NCBI GenBank assembly: GCA_019914995.1
Contig: CM034126.1
Location: 749,001-813,000, forward strand
Reading direction: 5' to 3'
Length of the DNA stretch: 64,000 bases
From: Acanthochlamys bracteata
Taxonomy: Eukaryota > Streptophyta > Magnoliopsida > Pandanales > Velloziaceae
A program made the position numbers and the translations under genes. The notes under the pieces were generated by a model. The model searched no databases, was not told where the DNA came from, and saw only the letters and a list, made by a program, of their open reading frames with translations. Shown here piece by piece: positions 35,701 to 46,335 of the stretch. Position 1 is the stretch's first letter. Every line of letters starts with the position of its first letter.

Positions 35701-36808
35701 ATATGACTTCATGTCCGGGTTGTTCCATCCAAATAGAATCCAATATATGACAAAGGTAAGAAATTTTCTCAGGATGCAACCACTCGACATAAATTGTAAA
35801 ATTTGGCGGTTGATGGCTTGGATATGATAGTGGCAATAAGCAAGTCAAGACAATTGGAGGCAGATACTGAACAAGGAAGCTATATGTGAAGTTGCCAGAA
35901 TTACTGACGTCAGTACCATTTACCCCAACTTTTAGCTTCTCATGAGAAGAATGAAGCTTCACAGATACAGTGGAATTCTCCATAAGTTCGATGGGCACAT
36001 TGATCTGAAAGAAAGCAACATAAGTGAATCCTAATTATTATATCAAATGCAATAACCTTCAGTACCATATCAACATATCGAACCTCAAATTTTCTTAAAT
36101 CTCTTTCGCCCAGAATAGACATGTTTTCCCCATAAATCGCTTTGAGGACCAGTACCTGTAAGTCAATGCTTGAGGATGAGAAGGCCATAAAAATGTTAAA
36201 TGCTCATTAAAAAGAAAAAAGGACCCGAAAAGAGAAGCTGCTATACTTCAAAAGAGCTAAAGAAGATTTCAGTCAGCCGAAGCTGGAATTTGGTTTTACT
36301 TCCCTCAGCGGAGCAGATGAAGCTCAGGAGTGTGGAAAAGAAGAATACTGAAACCAGCTATCCGCAAAGGTTAAATTTGTATCATTCTACAACACACAAT
36401 ATCATCTTTTCTCTCGATAAGGAGAAGAAAAACTGGAACCTTTAGATGTCTTCTTCTAGATTACGCAAACCCAACAGCAATCAGCTTAACAAAACAGCTC
36501 AACGAAGTTGAACCCAGAAAAAAACAAAACGAAAAGAACAGCAGAAGGATTACCTCGTCTTCTTGGAGCTGGTCGTTGATCCGAATCAACTCTTCGGACA
36601 ATTTTGGGTCTTCCTTTTCAATCCGGATCTGTTCCAATATCTCAACAATCTCATCGGCGCCGGACGAAGATGATGGTCCGATTCGGTCTCGTTCTTCTTC
36701 TCCGGAATTAGTCCGAGACCAGCTTTCACACTCGGAATCGGGAATATCGCCGACATGTTCCGAATTCAATTTCGAATATTCCGGTTTCTGTGTCCGGCCC
36801 TTCACCAT
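32711..36808 (-). CDS. RWD-RBR E3 ubiquitin ligase, RNF14 (ARA54) type
   Basis: Seven minus-strand exons: 36554-36808, 36084-36155, 35470-36004, 34351-34736, 33320-33546, 33094-33238 and 32711-32833. They join in frame to 580 residues. The N terminus is Ser/acid-rich; the RWD domain (LKAIYGEN at about 89-96, then [10 protein letters not shown] and [11 protein letters not shown]) spans roughly 65-200. RING1 starts at about Cys279 (CVIC) with [11 protein letters not shown]. The IBR (YCPRC...[12 protein letters not shown]) follows. RING2 is [21 protein letters not shown], in which the Cys of EGC should be the catalytic thioester cysteine. The last exon adds [15 protein letters not shown] ligases take ubiquitin from an E2 onto that cysteine and then pass it to a substrate. 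All key Cys/His positions I can check are present, so it looks functional. Confidence 0.92.
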
Positions 36809-36849
36809 GACTCCCCCCGCCTTTCTGTTTGTTATTAACTACAATTATT

Positions 36850-37900
36850 TATAGTTACATAGTGTCAACAAATTATTGTTTAGCATAAACGGACCTTTAA
36901 ATATCGTTATTGGCAATGTGAAGTCCAACTCAATTTCTTTCTATAGCTTGTCCACTTAAAATAATACACAAATTACGAATGCGTTTGACATTTCTTATAA
37001 CGAAAATAAATTTTTAATTATATATTTTTAATATAATTTTATAAATATATAAAAAATTTAAAAATATAAAAAATTTACGTAATAGAATTTTTTATTATAT
37101 ATTTTTATTATTATTTAAATTAAAAAAATAAAATTTATTTTTAAAAAACAAAAATATATTTTATTATAAAAAAATTTATTTCAAAATTACTTTCAAATGA
37201 TATTTTATTTATCTGTATGATAATAAGAAGTTAAGCACGGCTAGTGATACAGGCCCTGTTTGAACGTGCTGAAAGTTTTATTCTTTTTAAGTAAAGCTGC
37301 TTTAGAGTACTGTAAGCGGCTGTAAAACTTTTGCTATAAAAGTAGTTTTATATTGAAAAATATTTGGATAAATTTTTACGGTATCGTGCTTCTTAATGCT
37401 GAAAGCTGAATGAAGTATTTGATTAAGCTTATGTTTATTTCTGTATAAAATATATAATGACTAAAATATTCTTAAATATATAATAATTGATATATTATGA
37501 AAATTTTAATTTTTTTATATTATTTATTTTTATAAATTTTAATAATTTTATTGTGTAAAAATTATATAATAATTATTGATATCAATATTTATAAATTTAT
37601 TAACAAATTATATTATTGATATCAATAAATAATTAATTTGAATAATATTAATTATATAATAATTATTATAAATTTAAATTAGAAAAATATATTTAAATAA
37701 TTATTAAAAAATTTATATTATTTTATAAATTTAATAATATTATTATAAATTTAGTAAATAATTTACTGTGTTGTATTTTTTTAGGGCTAAACAGGGCCTA
37801 AATTAAAGAGCCTACATGATTGAACTATTTCAAGCAACAAACTCCTTTGTGATTAATTATATTCAAAATCACTGTTAACTATACTTTAAATTTTCACTAT
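36850..37900. other. AT-rich region upstream of the RBR gene
   Basis: No gene is visible. It contains a degenerate GCGTTTGA-ended AT-rich piece at about 36979-37207 and the larger inverted-repeat element listed at 37251-37798. Confidence 0.45.
37251..37798. mobile_element. 548-base non-autonomous DNA element with AGGCCCTGTTT ends
   Basis: The left end AGGCCCTGTTTGAACG and the right end, inversely AGGCCCTGTTTAGCCC, match exactly over 11 bases. The core is A+T-rich and has no reading frame. The ends resemble the Tourist-type GGCCTGTTTGG consensus. If the element starts at GG, its flanks are ACA and TAA, so the duplication is imperfect. It is distinct in size and ends from the shorter elements in the window. 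Confidence 0.65.
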
Positions 37901-37944
37901 ATAAATTAATTAACTAGCTAATCAATCGTAGTTAGCTCCAAATA

Positions 37945-38310
37945 TTGTTTTACATCCCGTTCTCATTCTTCTTCTCCTTCATCTCGCTTTCATCTTCGTC
38001 TTTCACTACAGCATCAAGCTCTTTACCACCACCATTCAGTTGTTCTCCGGCTTCGGGAACGGCGACAACGGCATTCCTAAACCTTGCGTATATATCTCCT
38101 TTTTAGAAATTTCTCATCTCCAAACAAGGAATAGTGAAACCAAAGCTTCGTGCTAGAGAAACTTCTTCTTGAATTACAACTGCGAGGGGGAGGAGGATGA
38201 TGAAGATAACTACGGCACCACTGACGGCATACTCAATACGGTGAAATGTTACACGTTTCTCAATGATGATCACAACCATGAGGTAAGTAGCCAGAGCTAA
38301 AGACATACAA
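37945..38310 (-). pseudogene. fragment of a nodulin-like MFS transporter
   Basis: On the minus strand the sequence reads LALATYLMVVIIIEKR ... AVSGAVVIFIILLPLAVVI followed by QEEVSLARS. Two hydrophobic segments and this wording resemble transmembrane helices 5-6 of plant nodulin-like/NFD4 major-facilitator proteins. After a stop, a second open stretch (about 38050 down to 37950) continues with an acidic soluble tail, AVVAVPEAGEQLNGGGKEL to NENGM, as expected for the central loop of such proteins. No further helices are present, so it is a partial copy. The family call is from memory. Confidence 0.5.
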
Positions 38311-38329
38311 AAATCAGCATCGCAACCCC

Positions 38330-38820
38330 AAAGTTAGTAATTCGAGGTTCATTGTCCTCATCTATGAGGACTGCGGCAGAGATGAAACTTTGATGAAGGT
38401 AAGACATCTGCAAGCCGTAATGGAGCCAGGCAAGCCCATGGGCAGCACTATGGCAATTTGGAGCCTAGCAGACCAGTCAAGCACCTAACTATTATCACCA
38501 AGATTTGTGGATAGAGCACCATTTGGCATATTTATATAGATCAGAAGCTGCTCGTCGTCCACTACACAAAACCCATGGACAGGCACAAGGTTGGGATGGC
38601 GAAGCTGCCAAACCGGGCCATTTCAGCTCTGAACTGCTTCTCCGTCAACACATGGCCATGGAGCCGTTTAACGGTTAGCACTGAGCCATCACGAAGCACT
38701 GGTTTATATGAAGTTCCCGTCCGCGAGCTCGCAGCTACAACAATATAACTTGAATCAAAATCCCCTATTGCGGCAAGTAGATCTGCAACCGTGAATAGAA
38801 GAATCGGCAAGCAAATCGAT
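38330..38820 (-). pseudogene. fragment of a BIR-type (BAK1-interacting) receptor kinase
   Basis: The minus strand reads FTVADLLAAIGDFDSSYIVV, SSRTGTSYKPVLRDGSVLTV, KRLHGHVLTEKQFRAEMARFG, then in other frames LLIYINMPNGAL, VLDWSARLQIA, HGLAWLHYG and ITNFGVAM. This is the N-lobe to activation-segment order of BIR2/BIR3-type receptor-like kinases, compressed and interrupted by stops and frame changes. No leucine-rich repeats or transmembrane segment precede it. It directly abuts the nodulin-like fragment in the same orientation. Confidence 0.7.
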
Positions 38821-39590
38821 AGCGTTGGCTAGTACCGCCGCCGTGAATAGAAGAAGCAGCAGCATTTCCGCCGCTGCTGATGCGGCGGAGGGAAAGGATC
38901 GAAAATACATTCTAGCACCGCCGCTGCTTCTTTCACTTTGGTGGTTGAAAGAGAGAGAGAGAGAGAATTAATTGTGGAGATTTGAGGGAAAGCTGGAGCA
39001 GACAAAAAACAAAAAAAGCAGGATTAATAGGATTGGTGCCGGAACGGAGAACATCGCTTCCGAATAAGGAGCGAAATCGCGAGAGCGGAGTGAATGGGTG
39101 AAGCAGCGAAGAAATGAGAGAAATATGAAAAAATGAATTCGGTTGGAAATATATATTTGTAATTATGCTAAGTTATTTTGAAAAAAAATAGACATTTTAC
39201 AGACCCAGTGAGAAAAGCTCTGCGCGGCTTTATTTGAAAAGCTTCGATTCAATTTACACTCAGTTTGGATTGGGTATACTGAGGAGTAATTGAAAGTAAG
39301 TGAATTAATTATTTTTTATTGTTTTTATTTGATAATGAATTCATAAAATTAATAAGGCGTAAAACTTCTCTTTATATGAGGATCAATCTTACAGCTGCTA
39401 CAACTTTGAAGTTACCATCTTATCCATATATGCTTTTTTTTATTTACGTGGATTGTTTTTTTTCTCGTTCTCATTCGATCTCATTCGTCACTCGCCGCAC
39501 CGATTGTCTGTTCTCGTCGCTCCTCGCCGTCGTCGATCAAGGTACGTTTTGAATTTTTATTTCGATTTCGTTTTGATCAGTTGTGGAGCG
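38821..39590. other. spacer with a short GA repeat
   Basis: No intact gene is seen. A GA-repeat stretch lies at about 38950-38966. A CpG-bearing stretch at 39470-39540 ends in CAAG before GTACGT, which could be a leader exon of a small plus-strand transcript. Confidence 0.35.
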
Positions 39591-39671
39591 ATGGCCACTA
39601 CTGAAATTTTTGGAGACGACAGAGTGTGCTGCGGGGAGATCAGGAAAGCCATGGCTCGAAAAGTGGTACAG
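39591..39671 (+). CDS. possible first coding exon, family not recognised
   Basis: An ATG opens 27 codons beginning MATTEIFGDDRVCCGEIRK and reaching VVQ just before a good donor (CAG then GTATCT). A possible leader exon with donor at about 39540 precedes it. I could not find a downstream exon that continues the protein, so this may be a genuine short gene, a relic, or a non-coding transcript. No function is proposed. Confidence 0.25.
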
Positions 39672-39719
39672 GTATCTTACGGATCTTTATCGGCGACAGC
39701 TCTAGCATGAGCTCGCATT

Positions 39720-42700
39720 CGCCCTCCATCAATTCAGTACCACTTTCTTTTACAACGAGGTTAAATTTTACTTCTTTCATCAATTTTTTATTTTATTCCA
39801 ATTGATTTGATCAACAAAGATCTTTTTTATTACTGACTTGAAGGATTTTATGTTCTGTGATTAAAAATGAAGGTCTTGTTGGTTTTTCTTATTAAAGATT
39901 CATTGAAGGAAATAATTATGACTTATTTATGAAAGAACCTTCGATAATAATTAAGAAAACAATGATTTTAACAAAAAAGAAGGCTATTCATTTTCTTTCA
40001 TGCTTTTAGACAAAGCGGTATATGTCCTGGATTTGTTTTTTGGTTTTGATTTATTGTGTAAGAAAAGGTTTCAACACATTCAACCTTTCAATTTTCTTCT
40101 TTTGAGGAAAATTGTATTGGAGCAAAGTGGAGTTATGATTTTTCTAAAAAAATGAAAGTGATTAAGAGAAGAAAAGTATCTCTTTGCACTTGAGCTTTGG
40201 TAGCAGAAGGTGCTTTGCGAACTTATTTTCTAGTGAAACTAGAGTTTGCATTTAACAATCTAAAAAATATTTAAATAGATAACTCTAAAGAATAGAATTC
40301 TAGAATACTCTCATATTTTGGATATTGAAATGTTAATAGATATTAACAATTGAATTTGTGTCTACAGATTCTTTAAGGAATTAAGCATTTTGTTCATGAT
40401 ATGACAATTAATCTTATGTTCAACACTTTGTCGATTATTATTAGCTTGTTTTGTTACTGCATGTTGAATCATTTGTTCTGGTCTCGTAGTGAATGTGCAA
40501 AACTTTATGTCTTCAGAATTTCGTGTCAAAGACATGAGTCTAGCTTGTAAAAAATTTATCTGAAAGTTGCACTCAAATCTGTTAGTGAAGTGCACACGAA
40601 AATTTTTATTTTTCTTCCCATCTTTCATGATTTTTTTCTAGTTCTGTAATGCACCTCAGCTCTTGATGATTTATATAGTCCATATGTTGCTCTATGTGTG
40701 TTAGGAAAATTGACTCAACCATGGTCAGGAACATCTTTAAATTCGGCCTTGAAGGTGGCATGATGGATGCTCTCAGGCTCCACAGCAGCTGTTTCTTCAA
40801 CTGCTTTGTGTGCATACTCTGTTGAACTAAGCAGTAATGTATAGCTGATTGGTATACTATTTGTTTTCTTTGTTGAACAAATCAATAAGATTATCAACTA
40901 TTCTGTTACCCTAAGCAATGCATATACTGTTTTTCTGTTAGTTTTATGTTAATTTAGATTGTAACACAGAAGTTGTAACCCGTAGAGATCATTGTATTTT
41001 TTTTCTTATTGTTGGCAATACTGCAGTTGAATCTTGGATTGCTTGGTTTTCATTCAATATGCAACATTACTTGTTAATGAAATAATACTGCAGTAAGCAT
41101 TCTCTCAGGAAATACTGCAGTTAGCATACTCTCTATGCAAAAATCTGATGCTAGTATCCATATGCATATCCATATCCATACAGATATTCTTTGGGCATTT
41201 CTTTTTGAAAATACCCTTCAGTATATATTCATGTATTTATTGATTCGCAAAATTCTTAAAAAACGATCACAAGCAGTAAGAGCTGTAAAAAATGCATATT
41301 AATTAAATACCAAGGAAAAAATGGTCTGTTATCTGCAGCAAGCTCAACAAACTCCAAGCTAGGGACAAAATAAAAATGTTATCTGCGCACGAGACCATGC
41401 TTTCCTAAAAACACAAAAAGGATATCTCAGTCTTTTTATAAAAATTACTTTTATTTACTCTTCAGTTACCAAATAAAAATAACTATGTATTCTTTATTAA
41501 TCTTATTAATATATCTAAATAAGACGAGATAAATTATTACTCTTACTCTCGTCTCCATCCGAATAATTTACTCTTATTTACTTTTATTTATTACTCCTAT
41601 ATCCGAATAATTAGAATATGTAATATAATATTTCCAACGGTTGAACATGTCCGTCGAAAACTTTTATTTCGAGAAATATATATTCATAATAAAATGGTGT
41701 TGGGTTGATATAATTTTTAAGACAACAAAGCTACGGTATTCTTTCAGTCGTTCACATTTTCTTTCGTTATATAAGTACTTACTTAAACACTATTTCGATT
41801 TATTTAAAAAATAAAATTTTCTAATTCAGATTTTCTATAAAATAAATTTCTTATTCCATAAGATTTTGTTTCTAAATCACCCCTTTGGCTGTTTAGTATT
41901 GCGTTACACAAAATGATTTTTTAATTTTAACTTATAAAAAAAATTTTAAGAATTTTTTTATAATTTTTATGAAATTTCTTTTAAAATTAAAAAGTATAAA
42001 ACAATTTTTACCTATTAAATCTTATTATGCTTATTTCATTATTCTAAAACAAAAAATAAACATTATTTTCTAAACTTATTAAAAAAATTTATTTTAGAAA
42101 ATTATTTTGCAAAACAATACCAAAATCTACTTTAAAAGTCGTGGATATGACACATGCAATCGACGAAACAGGAAAATGACTGTCGACAATTTTGTCTTCA
42201 CTTTGTGTATTATGAAAACGATTTGAAAAATTTTTAAATAGTTTCTTGAATAATGTTGTTTTAGAAATTAAAATATATTTTTATCTTAAAAATAATAAAA
42301 AAATATATTCTTATGACATATAATATAACTACATTTTTCGATTTAAAAAATTATTTTAATAATAAATTAAAATAACATAATAAATTTAATTTAATAATAA
42401 TAAATATGTCAAAATATGGCCTTCGTACGTTGCACGGTGACGAGGACAAAAGAAGTGCAGACCAGTTCGGTGCGCTGGTGGCCCACAAGTGAATAAGCTT
42501 CAACGCTGAAAGGATCTTTCTACTTCATCACAAAATTGCCATAAACAAATTTTATTTACTTATCAAAGTAATTTTAAAAAGTTCTTAAAAGTTAAAATAT
42601 CATTTTATAAAAAATATTTTTTTTATAATATATATAGATATAATCATCCAAAAAATATATTTTAAAAAATAACTTCTGAGCAATTTAAAATTGAGCAATG

Positions 42701-45300
42701 CATATTTGAGCCATTAAAATTGAGCATTAATTCTAATTTCTTACTTTTCAAGTTCTTATGACAGGCTTACTCCAACTACTCCGGTTTGAAAGACTGAAGG
42801 GACGGTTATGAGTACTTAATATCAAAATATTTTAAAATATTTTCAATATTTTACAATATAAGTTTAATTGTTTTAAATAATAATAATAAATTGTTGATAT
42901 AATTTTAGAGTATAATTTATTTGTATATTTTAAAAATATGATAAGCAATTATAAAAATAATAAATAAAATAGAGTGTGAAATGTTTATCTGATAAATCTG
43001 AAATGATACTTTTAGCAAAATGATTTGGTTTAGGTTTTGATTTGATTGCTGATAATGTCCGTTCAACAACAAACAAACCGTGTCCTAAGTAATTCTTATA
43101 GCCAAATCATATATTACTACTTGTTTGCTTTCGCGTAGAATGAATTAAAATTTTTTTTTTTTTCCAATCTTGTTATCTATTTAAACAGCGCCTGAAAGTA
43201 CTTTTAAAATAAAGTTTTTTCTAAATAAAAAATATTTTTATTTTTTTCTAATAAATAAGTTTTATTTGTTTTACTTCAAAAAATAATAAAAATTTATAAT
43301 AAAAAGATTTTACTATATAATTTTTTTTATATTTTAAATAATTTTAAATAATTTTTAAATATTTATAAAAAATATATTGAATAACGTGAAATAAAAAATT
43401 AAAAAATTATTTTTGATGTAAGCAATGCGAAACTTTCCCTAAACGTTTTGGCTATTATTTTTTTCAAAAACATTTATCTATCAACATCGCACACAGATGG
43501 TAATATATGATCGGATTTGAAATTTTAACATAAAATTAATCTATTTAATTTGAATTAGAATTAAATATTTTGACTTTTATAAATATATAGATTAGATTAG
43601 AGTTGAACGAATTTGATCCGATTATTAAATAGATCAACCACGTTTGATTCGAAATTGAAAATCCAACTTGTCATCTCTCGAAGGAATAACTATTCAATTA
43701 TTTTCTTACCATATAACAAAATTTTAACAAACAAATTAATAAATAATTATAAATTATTAAATTATATTATATTTATAATTAGTTATTATTTTTATATATT
43801 AATAAAATAGTGCAAAATAAAAATTATAATATTATAAAAAATATTATTACGTAAGTATTTATTTAATGACAAATTTAGATTTTGTAAAAAAAATTTTATC
43901 AGCTAGCTATGTTGATCAAAATTTTTATCGAAAGCATAACTATGTATTTTAATCATAAATTTTAGTTGTCATTATATATTTTCAAAAAATAAAAAAATTT
44001 TGGAACATTCTTTAAAATGATGATGATAATAAAGAATAAATATTTTGACGGATATATACTATATCTCTTTACTTAAAATAGAATTGTACATTTATTCAAC
44101 TTGATTTTTCAATTGTACTCAAACTTAGAAATATAGAATTAAAAATTAATAAAATTAATTATTAAATAGATTGATTCGAATTTGATCCGATTATTAATTA
44201 GGTTGGATTATGATTGATAATTTTGAACTATATAAATTCATAAATTAAATTAGAATTAAAAGAATTTGATTTGATTATTAAATAAATTGATCTAAAATTA
44301 ACCCATAAACCTAACTTGCTATCACTAGTTACGGTATTGTTATCTCATTAATGATTGTGTGTTTATTTAGAATGCTTTCCAAAATATTTTTTATTTATAA
44401 AATTATTATAGTATTATATTTTTTAACTTTAAAATAAATAAATTATATTGTAAAACTTTTATATATTTTTTTAAAACTAAAATGAAAACTATTCTTGAAA
44501 AATTAAGAAAAATTTCTTTTTAAAAAGTAGTTTATGTTAGGTAATCCGACCCGTATTGCATGATTGTTGGAGATATTTTTCAACGAATTATTAATTCATT
44601 ATGAAAAAAGATTTAATGTAAAATCGCAAACGTAGCGCTCCAAGAAGGCGACTCAACACCGTTATAGCTTTTGATTCACGAACAAATATACTTGTTATTT
44701 TTTTCAAAAGATAATTTTCAATAGCAAGAAAATTTAAATTCATAATTTTTAAAAATAATGTAATCAGGAATAAATTTGTATCGTTACATGCATTTAGTGA
44801 GCACTTTTGAGAAAAGGAAAATATAATGAAGCACTGGTTCAATAATTCATCAACATGTCTTTTAGTTTAATGGATCCCATCTAGATAGCAATGCATTTAG
44901 ATAAGATTCCAAATATTAATGATTGATTACAGTGTAATTAATGAAACAAGTCATCAGTTTGTTACCTGTTTATGTGCAGGAAGAAAAATCATGCAGCTAT
45001 CCATTATTATTAAGTACGAATGTTCTAAGATTTTGCGAAAAATTCATGTTGTAAGAAATAAGAACAGAATACGAAACATTTACAAATCAATAAAATTCAA
45101 CACTTTCCAAGTTCCATTACCAAAATAAACTCCAATAAATATGCTAACACTTGATTATTCATATTTGTTAGATTTTAGATTTTTTTTGGTAATCTACATA
45201 AACTCACCTGGTGGTGATCGTAAATAGTGTGCTACAGAGTAGAGCAAGAGGAGCAAAAGCTTCCCCGCATTGGAGGGTGGCAAGCGTCTGAAGAAGATTC
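39720..45300. other. long AT-rich gene desert
   Basis: Over 5 kb without an intact gene. It holds AT-rich MITE-like pieces (about 41874-42130 and 43186-43440), a GATCCGA-type dispersed repeat around 43500-44335, and one coding scrap at 40715-40840. Around 41025-41130 the word AATACTGCAGT occurs three times. I see no RNA gene or CRISPR-like array. Confidence 0.4.
40715..40840 (-). pseudogene. orphan C-terminal exon-like scrap, family not recognised
   Basis: On the minus strand, after AG dinucleotides usable as an acceptor, an open stretch reads STEYAHKAVEETAAVEPES then IHHATFKAEFKDVPDHG and stop. Composition (acidic, helical, few hydrophobics) is protein-like. No preceding exons are recognisable to the right, so it is either the 3' end of a gene with unseen distant exons or a relic. 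Confidence 0.3.
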
Positions 45301-46335
45301 CAACACTCTTTTGTTTTTCACTGGACCAATTTAATAAAGCTCACTTCCTCCTTTTTCCTTCATTTCTTTCTTCAATCTCTGCCATATAGCAATCAAGAGA
45401 AAGAGAAACAAAAGTTTCTTTGTTTTTAATCTGTTATTGACGATTTTAGTGGTAACTCTCTACTTTGCTTTTTCTTGCTAACCATGTTGGGGATAGTTGT
45501 TTAGTTTCTTGCTGTTGGCTTACAACTCTATATGCGGTGACATTTCTAATTTCTTGTTTTCCGTCTGGTTGTTTCATTTCTTTCTTATCTGCAGTTTATT
45601 GTTCACTCTTTTTCTTCTTCGAGTCTCTAGAGATGGTTTTTGTCAAAGATTCTTCTTCCACTCTCCAAAAAAAGGGCTTCTTTTTGATTATTTATGAATT
45701 CTCTTAGTTAGCTAGTGAGATTCTCATAATCACTCTCTGTGAAGATCTAAGACAAAAAAGAAGTTTCTTTCTTGATGAAAATTTTTGAATGGATCATCTC
45801 ATTAGTAGCTAGTGATAGTTCTGTTTTCCTATAAGTAGTATTTGGTTTTGTAGGTTCAATAGATAGCATTTTGTTCCATACTTATCTTTTGATCTTGTTT
45901 GTGGTTCAAGATTGGATTTGGGAAAGCTTAGTAGATTTGAACATTGTTGTAGCTGTGTAATTATTGACGGGAAAGGTGTTAGTTTTGATGGATTTGGATG
46001 TAATATCCTTCTACAGGTACTGTGCAGTTTACTTCTGTTGATGTTTCCTCTCATCTCAACATTTCTGTTTTATCATTATATATGTTGGTAGTTATTAGAT
46101 CTTTCATTGAATACAAAACAAATCTTCATTGGCTGGTTATCTTCTTCTTCAGTGTTAAATGAAAAAGTTCTTGTTCGAGATTCTTGAGATTTTTTTCTGA
46201 AAGTCCAGCTTCAGCAAAGTTTGTGAACTGTTGGTCTGCATGCCTCGCTTATTCTATGAATTCTAATTTGCTATCTTTCTTGTTTATAGGTAGCAGTTTT
46301 CTGATATCAAAGGACCATAAATTGCTGAAGGAAAG
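45300..46335 (+). promoter_or_regulatory. promoter and intron-containing 5' leader of the TPS gene
   Basis: A pyrimidine-rich leader begins around 45300-45450 and probably ends at a donor near 45451 (GTAACT). The acceptor before the coding exon is TTGTTTATAG at about 46290. Several short upstream ATG-initiated frames lie between. Class II TPS genes commonly carry a leader intron; whether the upstream frames control translation cannot be judged here. Confidence 0.45.

Noticed and set aside
41025-41130. Repeated AATACTGCAGT words as a possible CRISPR-like array
   Set aside because: Only three short, unevenly spaced copies in a plant spacer; no regular repeat-spacer structure.
45465-45707. Open frames in the TPS leader as separate small genes
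   Set aside because: Low-complexity hydrophobic products inside a pyrimidine-rich leader and intron. They may at most be upstream frames.
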